This document shows positions 11,601 to 21,176 of a DNA stretch of 45,239 nucleotides, piece after piece. The translations under genes and the position numbers were made by a program. The first letter of the stretch is position 1. The number at the start of each line of letters is the position of its first letter. The notes under the pieces were generated by a model. It ran no database searches, was not told the DNA's origin, and saw only the letters and a list, made by a program, of their open reading frames with translations. This DNA comes from Ectocarpus siliculosus (taxonomy: Eukaryota; Sar; Phaeophyceae; Ectocarpales; Ectocarpaceae), in NCBI GenBank assembly GCA_000310025.1, contig FN648610.1, positions 73,016 to 118,254 on the forward strand, read 5' to 3'.

Positions 11601-14600
11601 AACGCTCGACGTGTCCCGCCAAATCCCAGGTTTCTACGCCGGCTACGTGGCGAGCTCTTTCACGTTCGGGCGGTTCTTGAGTGGCTATTTCTGGGGCTTC
11701 GTCACCGACCGCCTCGGGAGGAAACCGGTGATCATCATGGGCCTGCTGTCGATGATTACCTTCTCCGTGCTCTTCGGGATATCCAGGAGCTACACTATGG
11801 CCATTACAACGAGGTTCGTTGGCGATCTTTCAATCCGGCGACAAGAGTTCTGGGAATTGTCTCTCTGGCTTGTTGTGGAACATCGACAAGCCTGTCTTCG
11901 TCGCCGTGTAGCAGTCATGGATGTGGTCGTGGTCGGTGTGAAGCACGCGTTGAAAATGTGGTTGCCGCTCCACCTGTTTTTAGATTCTCCACTTCCCTCA
12001 TCCATTGCCTTTTTTCTTTTTCGTAACTCTTGTCGGCTTCTCGGCAGCACGAGCACGAACAGCATGCTCATGCACGCTTTCACGGTGAAAAGGGCTACCA
12101 CAGCTGCGTAGTACATGTCCTCTCTCACTCCCGTTCCTGAAGCCAATGTTGTCCGTTTTGGAGTCCATTTTTAGGGGCGAGCATAACCCTAACCCTAACC
12201 CTACAAACTCCTCCCGTTTCAGATAGGTGTGTGTGTCGCATGTGGTGGGTGCGTAGGAAGTACTAGCCCCACTCACGCTAACAATCATCCGCACCACCGG
12301 ATGTCGGAGGGCGCACGTTTCGATGAGAGGTCGCACAAGTAGCCGATTCCCATAATACATTGCTAGCTCCCCCCCTCCTCGCGAGAACCTGACCAGGAAT
12401 CAGGAGCGTTCAATGAGCTAACCCCGCGAATGTTTGCCCGCCTTGGTTTTCAGCCTTCCCCTCCTCTTCTCTAGGGTCACCTCACGGTTGGGGGTTCTTT
12501 GTCTTGCTTTCTCTTTGGGGAAGTTGTTCATCCTCATCCAACCGTTCATTTTCCTTCTGAGACCGGGCATCGGCGATTCCCAGTGAGAAAAGACCCGCTG
12601 GCGCGTGATCAGTCCACGTCATGTTGTGATCGCGCTAGGCCTTCCACTCCTGATTCACTCGCGTGGCTCTTGCCCACGATGCCTTGTGGACGCATACACT
12701 CTTCCCCTCCTTTCTTGCGGTGCCCCCCGGGAGGATGGCTGCGCTCGTCTTCCATAAATCCCTTTCCGGGCAGTTCCTCTGGTATCGCGCGTTGATCACA
12801 TACAGTGCTCACCCGCTCGTAATTTTTAGGTTCGAAATAAACCTGTTTAGGCTCTACGAAATTGAGCGTAGCGACCGGCGCCACGTCATTTCCTATATTG
12901 AAGCCTTTGCTCGGTGGTGTGGGAAAAGTAGGCGCTACATCAATTCCAATGTAGAAGTAGAAGCCTTTGCTCAGTGGTGGGGACAAAATACGGATGGAGC
13001 CTCGCTCAAAATAGGTGTTCCCTAGGGCGGGCCGACACTGCTGTATTTCTGGTTCACACACAATGTTCTTGCTGCTTGGTTCCTTCCCCGACTGCTCGAC
13101 GAAATGTATCGTACGAACGTGTCAAGCAGCCTGCGACCTGATCGGCAGCGGCATCATCATCGCCATAATCTAACAAGACTATCGCGAGTCCATACTTACC
13201 AACCGTGAATTGAGTCACACGTGCTTGGCAAATTTGTACCTTTGCATCTCAAACGGGTCTGCATTAAAATCGAAACGCAGGTTGGTTCTCGGGCTGACAA
13301 ACGGCATCATGCCCGCCCTCCGAACCACGCTGAGCGAGGTTTGCGGGAAGAAGCACGTCGTCCGAGGTGCGTCGGTTCTCCCTCCGTAGCTGAAGGGCCC
13401 CATTCGCCCCATGTGACTCTTCGACGCAACATCTGCAATCAAATCACACGAGTGTCGCCTGGTCCCGTACAGGGATCTTTTGGTCTCTCCAATCAGTTGT
13501 GTCCCTCACGCGTAGCGTTCTATTGTTTTTTTCCCGACGTGGGTGCCCTGTGGGCCAGCCCGTAAACCCTGCACACAAGTTGCCCACTTTTGTTCGCATT
13601 TCCAACCGGTCGGCAACAATGGTTCGGTCAAATCGCTCGGTACCTTGCAGTGAGAGGCTGACCCGATTCTTGCCTCCCCCGCCCGCTGACTGCTGCTCGT
13701 ACAACAGGGATGACCTACACTAGCGGTGAGCACATTTGTGTCTCTTTTTTTTTTAGGTATGCTACCCGAGGCGGGCTTAGCCTCGCCGACACAATTTTCT
13801 TGTTGTTATCGATCTATCCCTGGCACGACCTACGGTAGCCTCCCCGTGCTGTGGTGATGGTGGTCATCAGGTATTTGCTTTGTTTCCGGCCCGACTAGTC
13901 TTTCCGACGACGCTTGCTGAGTGAGCTTCTTCCATCGTACGTCGAAACAAACGGGCTTACACCTTTTCTTACTCATCGGAGAATATTTTCATGGGTCGTC
14001 CGTGCCGTCGTTTGAATATTTTGCTAGCATGCTGCCTAGTTCGTACAAGCGACAAGCAGTTCTTTCACTTTGGCTCTGATCTGCACGGTCAGATTTGGAG
14101 CATCGTCCTCGCGAAGCGAGCAGAAACGACTCCCCTCGAATCGAGTACAAGCATGTTGCGACAGATTCCCAGCCTCGTCTTAGCAAGCCTACCGCACTTT
14201 TCACGTGCTTGCCGTGTCCCACGCCATGCCCCCCTCGGCCCCGCGAAACACCTGGGTTACTCTGAATGCTGTTCTGCAGCTGCTACGGCCATCAGCTTGA
14301 TTTTTGGCACGGGAATCGGCGGCCTCTTGGCGCAACCAGCTCTGCACTACCCGGGCTTTTTTTCCGCAACCGGCCTGTTCGGCAGGTGAGCGCGGTGGTT
14401 TCAGCATTCTCCGACAATCATGCATGAATCATCGTTCTGGTGTAGCTTTCCCTGACGCGCGCTTTCGGTCCCTCCTACCCCGTCCTCTTTGCTGTGCGTC
14501 CCCTCGGGCTGCTGCCTCTTAGTCGGTGAAAAAAAGTTATCTATCCTTTCCTTTCGCCGTCTCTCCCTCGCTTCCCCTTTTTTTCTTGGCGCTGTGTCTT

Positions 14601-17600
14601 GCCACTCATTGAGGGGCGAATACAGCCTACCTCTACAGCCTTTAGAGGAATTCTGAGTGTGGGTGCACGCGGTTTCTTCCACGACTCCCCCCCCTCCCAT
14701 CACTCCATAGACGCGTGAGGATAGCTGCATACTGAAACCTCACAGGTGGATCGATGTTTCAGATTGCCGGACACATACATACATACATTGTAGAGACCCA
14801 ATGAGTGAGGATAGCTGCGTACTGAAACCTCACAGGTGGATCAGTGTTTGAGAATGCCGGACACATAGAAGCGTTGAGTGAGGATAGCTTCGTACTGAAA
14901 CCTCATGGGTTGACTGACGTCTGAGATTGCCGGACACATGGACGCATTGAGTAGAGATTGCTGCAAAACTGAAACCCCACAAGTAGCATGGTAAGGCGAA
15001 CATTCGAGATTGCGTTGCACCTAGATCCTATCCCCAACCCGTACCCGAACCCCCCCTGAAAAGTAGAGGCCATGCCCCACATGCGACCCCCCCCCCCTCT
15101 CGCCCCCCCAGACGAAGAGGAGGAAAAAGTCCGAAGTAAACATAATTTTACCCAAGGTTATTGTCCATTGGGCGGTGGAAGACTTAGAGCAAAGACATCC
15201 CGAAACTCTCCGGCGTGTGATCCAAAATGGATCGGGCGGTGGAGGGGGGAGGGGGTGTTTTTGCCTGAAGTGGATCTATAAACACGATGAAGACGGCAAG
15301 TTCGATGCGAGTGCGGCTCCGAGTGCGAAGACCGTGTTCATGTATTTGCGCAATGTTCATTGTACAAGCAGGGGGAAGTGTACATGCCTGAGCTGGGAAA
15401 AGTAAAGGAAGATCTAGTGCGATGTTTGATGCATGGAATAGCCGAGAGAAGACGATAGCTGTACTGCGGCATAGGAAGTGGGTTGAAAAGACGGGAAGTG
15501 ATATCGATAGGATAGATAGACCAGGGACGACATTTTTGATCCACCTTTGGCGAAGTAGGAAGGAACGAACGATTGGCCATCGGTGATCGGTCCTGTGGGA
15601 ACAATGCTTCGTCCTCTCGAGGACGCGTGGTCAATGGTCTAACCGCTATTGCCAGTAAAACATAAGAGTACGCCCCCCCCCCCCTCCCCCTTCCCATCAA
15701 CATGATACAAGTACACGCTCCATCATCCGTGCTTCATGCTCCTCAAATTCAGGTTTCCGTTCCTGCTTCCGAACCTGATGGGGGCGGTGATGTCGGTTCT
15801 CACCCTCATCCTCATCGTTTTCTTCCTCCCAGAGACAAAGGATTACGTCGAACAGCACAGGTGTGAGATCCTGCCGCGTGCGAGGGAGAATACCAAATCC
15901 CTTCCCCCGGCACTGACAGAAATGCTGCTGTGCCTGAGGATTACGGCATGCGACAAAAGCCCGGCATGAAAGAGTTGGGTTATCGGTTTTGGGCGTTTTC
16001 AACTACCTGGGGCGGAAACCCGGGGACCATCTGTTCTCGACCCACACTGCGAAAAGTGTCTCACGGGCGTTAAGCGCGACAACGTTAGGCCACACTCCGG
16101 TTCCACGAGACAAAAGGTTTTGACAGCGCGTATCCCGTTTGCGAGTGCGCCATTTACTATAAGCGTGTCCCCCCTCCAACAATCAGTTCTCTGGGACCGA
16201 ATGGGGACGCATCCACTGAACATGGATGGATGCACAGAGTTCATGGGATGCCACAAAATGTACGGCTATCAATCGCGGAACAAGCGGGCCAAGCGCCAAT
16301 TTGAGGTCTGATGTTCAACAGGCGTGTCGGGTCGCCGACGGGGGCATAAGGCAGACATGCATGTTGCTTCGCCATACGATGTGCATACAGAGTGACATGT
16401 ACCCGCCGACCGCCCTTGCCAATTCCAATTGTATCGAATCGATCGTGTACCGCACCACCACCAGCGGTGTTGCCGACGAGGTTTCGGTGTCCAAGAAGGG
16501 AGACGAGCCCGGGCTGCTCGGACCAAGCGGGTTGCTGGCCACACCGCACGTCAAAATGGTTCTTTTCCTCACGTGCATCATCTCGGTGAGTTAGTGCCCT
16601 GGATTTGTTGACTTGGCGAGCAAGTGGGTGTTGAATTCGACAAGCTATACTTGTTAAGCCCACTCGCTGCGTATCGAAAACTGTGGTCTCAATACCACCA
16701 GCAAAGCGGTAAGGGAGTTCAGTTTCGGCATGTGACCATTCCCGAAGCCCACTGCTGTGCGCACGCGTTGCACGCCTCGAGGGAGGGTCCCCCGCAAAAT
16801 TCTGTCTCGGCGAGTACCGTACAAGCGGTGTTCATCAAGACTCATTGCTTGACAACTAAGGTGGTTCGAACACCGACCGATCCATGCTAGGAAAAGCTCT
16901 AATTTAGACGGGATCTACCCAAGGTTCCCCTTTTCAGCGGTGGCGCTCTTCTGGTTGAGGAGGGTTCGACCCATCAACTTTGGTCTGTGGCATGTGTGAT
17001 AACTCCCACTCTGGCGGCACAAGGCCATCCCGATCTGTGCTTCAATATGTTTCTACGCCGCTCAGCATCTTCCGCCCCCCGCTCTCCATCTCAATATTCC
17101 ACCAAATTGCTTGCTGAACGATGTCCCCTCTGGCAACTACCCGTGTTTCACACCCCTTGGTGCTCCGCCCTGAACCTACAGTGGGTACTCCAAACCAGGT
17201 AGTACTTGTATTCGTGCTTGGACCAACGAATGGCCTAACGTACTTCATGTTTTCTCTCCCGTGCCGGCCCACGGAATCGTGGGTTTGGTCCCGCGGGCGT
17301 GCGTTTGTGCCCATCCTCCCGCGTGCTGTCCCGCGAACGAAACCCCAGACCGTTTCGATCGGTTTCGACGAGGTGTACCCGCTGTTCGCGTTTAGCACCC
17401 CGGACGTCGGAGGGCTCGGCTGGAGCACCGTAGAGATTGGAAAGGTGAAAGTGGGGCGCCGATGGTTGTTGGGCCGGTTGACCCGTGTGTAGAGATTTCT
17501 CGATGCAGCCGGCGTGTACCGAGGCGCGTGGAGGCTACCCGCCGCATTCGCGCTCTTGTCTTGGATGGACGCAAATAGTATTATGTACCCAAAACGCACG

Positions 17601-18583
17601 GCGTGCACGGTCGATGTCAGTTTGTCGAGTTTGAATTGAGCAGGCAGGGGCATACGCATGGGGCTCGCTTGGCTACGGTAGATGATTTGAGTGCATTGCC
17701 AGGGCGGTACCTCGTTGCTGCCTAAACGCTCACCGTTGATGAAAACAACGCTGTCGTAGATACTTGCTCTCGGGAGACAATGCAAGGTTTTTCCGTTGCC
17801 AAGAAACCGGCTGGTGCACCTCTACGGGTACGGCGCTAGCTTGTTTGTTCTTATCGTCGATGGAGGTGTATCCTTTGAGCTTGTCGTCGACACGCCAGAT
17901 GGATGGTCAATCTACCATAGTATGTACAATACCCATCCTTATCCACGCCAGTGCGCGGGCACGTCAATAGTACGGAACGTAGGTTTCATAGCTCCTTAAC
18001 TTTGGGGTCACCCGGGTTGTAGTGGCGAGAATGAAGGGGGATGGCATGCGGGACCGCCAGCCTGGCCGAACTCCCTTGTATGTATCTATATATGAGTTCA
18101 GTTGACGTAGCTCGTCGACAACTCTCGCAGGCCGATCAGAGCGCTAGAAGCCGTCATTGGGAAAATATTTTCGTCGACTAAATGTCGCTGGCTCTCCGGT
18201 GGCGGGGGCGCGGTAGGTGGGGTAAGGGTCCAGCGTCGAGGTTCTTCAAGGGAGCGTGTCTGAACGCATCGTGCACTCGCGAGCATCAACCACGCGTACC
18301 AACTTGTGTTTCGCTGTTGTGCTTGTTGGACGTGCGCCAGGTGTTGGTCATGACGGGCGTCCTTATGGCATGTTGCCAGCTGCTTTTGTTCCCGCCTCTC
18401 ATCAAAATGGTCGGCATCACGACCTGGCAACGGCTAGGCTGCCGGATCGGAATCGCCGCGTTCCTGGCTATCCCTGCGGTTAATGTCTTCAGCTGGAACT
18501 TCAACTCTCTTGTCGGCGTTTCCGTAGCGGCCAACACGCTCGCAAATTGCAGCTGCGGGGCGGTGAGTTGTTGTTGCTGTTGC

Positions 18584-18628
<45 letters not shown>

Positions 18629-19577
18629 GTTCATGTCGAATGCAGCTTCTGTCCAGCACCTCGTCGGGTAGTGTGGTTCCTACCAGGCCGGCCCCTCTCC
18701 ACGCCCTTGAGACGAGAAGCGGTTTGTACACTATTAAAGCCTACTGCCTGACAACAGCTGTCGACGCGCGTTAGGCAATTCATTGTTTTTCAGGATACAT
18801 CTCTATTGTAGACAAAACACTACATAACTCCGAGGTATTCGAAATCACGGAGAACGTTTTGAAAAGGTCGACAGTCACGAAACCAGAAAAAATACCTTAG
18901 GGGTCTTGACGGCGACCACCAGGTAACCCCGCGTTGGCAGAAGGGTAAATATACCCTCTAACGTATCCGGTTATATCCGGTCAGCCAGGTGCTAGCGAAG
19001 GCTGGGTCATCCCCGACAGCCATGTAGCCAGCTACGTACACCATGCCTTCCGCTATCTTGAGTAGGTCTCTCCACCTGTCACATTCTTCTTGACGGCAAG
19101 CACAAGAGTAGCTATCCCAAACATTATTCTGTTTCCTGAACATGCCTTCAAGAAGTCTTCGCAATCCTTCGAAGCCCCACCCCTCCGAAATGGTCCATAC
19201 GATTAACTCCGAGCGCTTGATCTCACCTACATTCGCAAACGAAGCAGGTCGACCTGGCACTGTCCATCGGGTCAACCACTCTGGTTCCGTCGAACATGCG
19301 GGGGAAGCTCGGCGGGCTTTTCAACACGGCGGAAAGCCTTGGTCGCTTCATAGGTCCGGCCGGCTATGCGATTGTATACGCATGGTCTGTGTCTCCCTCC
19401 ACGCTTGACGCTTTCGGTGGCTGGGTGGACCACCGCTTCGTGTTCTACGCGTCCGCTGCGGCTCTGGCTTTGGTGGCAGCACTCGCCTGGAGAACGCTCA
19501 CTACGGAGAACTTGATGAAGCCAGACGGCTGTCGTGGCACGGATTCAAATGCGAACGTCGTTGGTGTTAGTGTTTGA
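8686..19577 (+). CDS. MFS transporter 1, ZIF1/ZIFL-like (12-TM major facilitator)
   Basis: Membrane transporter of the major facilitator superfamily, resembling plant zinc-induced-facilitator-like proteins; substrate not predictable. Exons: 8686-8895, 10930-11041, 11630-11813, 13281-13366, 13708-13725, 14280-14385, 15753-15860, about 16306-16585, 17349-17444, 18341-18562, 19248-19577. All junctions keep frame; the total is about 583 residues. The exon 8 acceptor is uncertain: 16306 and 16351 both fit the phase. The soluble N-terminus is acidic with a polyglutamine run. Motif A reads GFVTDRLGRK (residues 130-139), canonical for the family. TM5 carries GTGIGGLLAQPALHYP, and the half-molecule ends FFLPETKDY. 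A hydrophilic central loop (exon 8) leads to the C-terminal half, with IGFDEVYPL and MRGKLGGLFNTAESLGR. The start was chosen from the matching first exon of the downstream paralogue (ETSESTSLLG against DVERSDSTALVG). Confidence 0.9.
8786..8815. repeat. CAG repeat encoding polyglutamine in transporter 1 exon 1
   Basis: Near-perfect CAG units encode nine consecutive glutamines in the cytoplasmic N-terminus. The paralogue has only an interrupted Q-rich stretch at this position, so the tract has expanded or contracted since duplication. Confidence 0.9.
9386..9443. repeat. Fragment related to the 10539-10708 MITE-like element
   Basis: This block shares TCCGGTATA, GTGCCGG, AATTTTCTGGGCA and CAGGGACCT, in the same order, with 10652-10708. 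It is probably a truncated or decayed copy of the same short element. It lies in intron 1 of transporter 1. Confidence 0.6.
10539..10708. mobile_element. Short TIR element (MITE-like), ~170 bp
   Basis: The ends are inverted: the left begins AGGTCCCTGTTTAGTGCC and the right, read on the minus strand, begins AGGTCCCTGTCTAGTGCC. Internal sequence is rich in GTGCCGG and CCGGCAC. It has no coding capacity. Flanks on both sides contain TA, but a target duplication cannot be assigned confidently. Located in intron 1 of transporter 1. Confidence 0.7.
11345..11388. repeat. Interrupted (GTT)n microsatellite in transporter 1 intron 2
   Basis: Imperfect GTT/TTG units interrupted by GTCGTAGCT. It is intronic, the same motif type as at 4396-4430 and 18567-18629. 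Confidence 0.85.
12185..12203. repeat. Interstitial telomere-like repeat (AACCCT)3
   Basis: Three perfect AACCCT units plus one A, in intron 3 of transporter 1. The unit corresponds to the TTAGGG telomere repeat. The array is short, so chance or a double-strand-break repair scar are both possible. Confidence 0.75.
12880..12985. repeat. Two-copy tandem repeat, ~60-bp period
   Basis: The segment containing GAAGCCTTTGCTC(G/A)GTGGTG occurs twice, at about 12900 and 12960, each preceded by GGCGC(C/T)AC(G/A)TCA. It lies in intron 3 of transporter 1. Small local duplication. Confidence 0.7.
13708..13725 (+). other. 18-nt microexon (exon 5) of transporter 1
   Basis: The 18 bases between acceptor ACAACAG and donor GTGAGC supply GG + ATG ACC TAC ACT AGC + G, giving G-M-T-Y-T-S and restoring phase between exons 4 and 6. 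The paralogue has an exon of exactly the same length and phase at 26212-26229. It encodes the start of a predicted membrane helix. Confidence 0.88.
14715..15018. repeat. Minisatellite, four copies of a ~75-90-bp unit
   Basis: Units start near 14715, 14804, 14877 and 14951. Each holds GTGAGGATAGCT, ACTGAAACCTCA and GATTGCCGGACACAT, or close variants. The fourth copy is the most diverged. It lies in intron 6 of transporter 1 and has no coding role. Confidence 0.88.
15611..15680. repeat. Dispersed repeat copy 2 with 14-bp palindrome (transporter 1 intron 6)
   Basis: Matches 3803-3873: the same GTCCTCTCGAGGAC palindrome, GCGTGGTCAATG, an AACCGCTA box and a terminal C-run. Presence in introns of two unrelated genes suggests a dispersed element. 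Confidence 0.7.
18567..18629. repeat. (TTG)n microsatellite abutting a 5' splice site
   Basis: Roughly 20 TTG units with two CTG interruptions begin only about four bases after the exon 10 donor GTGAG of transporter 1. Length variation here would not shift frame but changes the immediate intronic context of the splice site. Confidence 0.9.
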
Positions 19578-21176
19578 GCGGCGCGCCTCATCCCTTTCTC
19601 ATTGTCGCACTCAGCGACCTAGAGCAGCGAGGGTGCAGAGAAAGGGACGGGTAGGACATGATAGAGATGCACGGAACTGGGTTCGTCGTGACCGCGTCGA
19701 CCTAGAACGTTCATCCCGTCGACCGGTTTGTGATTCATCGAATAGCAAAGAGTCGCGCATTTTCGCGGCTTGAACGTACCATATCACGCTCCGTTTCGAA
19801 GTCAGTGGTGCTCGACTGGCCAACCAAACATGTCGATCTACGTGGCATGGATTGGAAGACAATAGGTGAAAGTTGATGTTTCATAGTAGGTGGAGCCTTG
19901 TATGGCACATTTCGGGCGGGTGGATGGGGCGCTCGCTCTATAGCGGTATATATCGTTGTATTTTCTTTCCGCTTGGATACGTCTCAGGTGCCGTATGTGT
20001 TTGTACGCCTTTCTCAAGCAAATGATCTGGCCTGTGAAAGCATCTTTTGATAAGCTGTCCGTGACGGCTTCATGTGAGAGCTACATGTAACCCTTGAACT
20101 GAAATACACATGGAAACAGTCCTGAACTCAGTAGAAAATAGACTAAATACAATTTTCGCTGGGGGGCTAGCATGCGAACTAATCTTCATTCCCTCCCGCC
20201 AGGATTAATCATTTTCACACTTTCATACGTTTTGTCGTTTTGTGATGGGAATCCGCCTTGCCATGGAAGCCCTGACCGCGAATAGAGTAATATGTCGGAC
20301 CCGTCCGAGAGGAACCTGAGTTGCGCGTGTGGGGTGGAGACGCGTACGTGCCATTCAGTATCTCTTGTCCCATATATTATCGAAAACCAATGCGCTTTGG
20401 TCTTCGGACCGACCATTCACACTGATGATCATCACCGAGAAGAAGTGAACGAGCAGTTTGAAACACATACATGTTCGCGCAATACGACTCACTAAGGAAG
20501 TGTAGACAACGCAGAATACCTCCCAATGAGAACTCTTTCGCTTTTCTCCGAGGAGAGAATCAGCACCGTGTTACGATGATGCACCCAACCCTTGTGTTCA
20601 CCGGCGAAAGTTTTTCATTTCTGGTTCTTCGGTAAGCGTATATTTTATGAAACACAGAAATACTCAACTGCATACTCTACGTACCGAGCGTATGCAGCAG
20701 TACGTACTCACAGCGTTCACCACCGCATCACAGCACGGTGTGATCTTGCCTCCAAAGACTCGAACCCTCACGGGACCCGAACGTCAGGGGTGTCTATCAT
20801 GGGAAGCAATGCACATACATGTTATTTCGAGCGAAGATGAAAAACCAATGATTTACTGCTGTACGGCAGATAGATCAACATATATATGGGGGTGTTTGAT
20901 TTAATTAATTGTTTTTAGGTTTGGGGAGTACATACTGTACAACGGCTGCGCTTGGGGCGGTCACGCAAATCTCGCCCGCAAAATTGATCTGAGAATGGAG
21001 CTGGTGCGGCCCAACTTTCGTTTCGCCCACGCGCGCCCGACCAACACACACCGCACACCACACGGCACACCAGCCACAGCACACCAAACCACGAGGACCA
21101 CCATAACCCTCAAGGGCCCACAACCCCCGAACTGGGAGGTTGGCCACCACGGCGCTGCTGAGAATTTTCGCTAGAA
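19578..21176. other. Intergenic region between the tandem transporters
   Basis: This 1.6-kb interval should hold the transporter 1 terminator and the transporter 2 promoter. I see no further exons, RNA gene or repeat of note. The AT-rich stretch near 20878-20920 (ATATATATG, TTTAATTAATTG) is a possible promoter or UTR feature but has no supporting motif. Confidence 0.45.

Noticed and set aside
11584-12111. 175-codon open frame treated as one exon
   Set aside because: Only 11630-11813 matches the paralogue; flanking acceptor and donor and the exact 184-base match show the rest is intron.
14715-15018. Possible CRISPR-like array
   Set aside because: Units are long and adjacent without unique spacers, and the host is eukaryotic; it is a minisatellite.
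15611-15650. tRNA gene suggested by an A-box-like stretch
   Set aside because: No acceptor or T-arm complement or B-box could be found downstream; kept only as a dispersed repeat.
17042-17785. 247-codon open frame on the minus strand
   Set aside because: It is antisense to the confidently placed exon 9 of transporter 1 (17349-17444) and its product shows no family motif; most likely a shadow.
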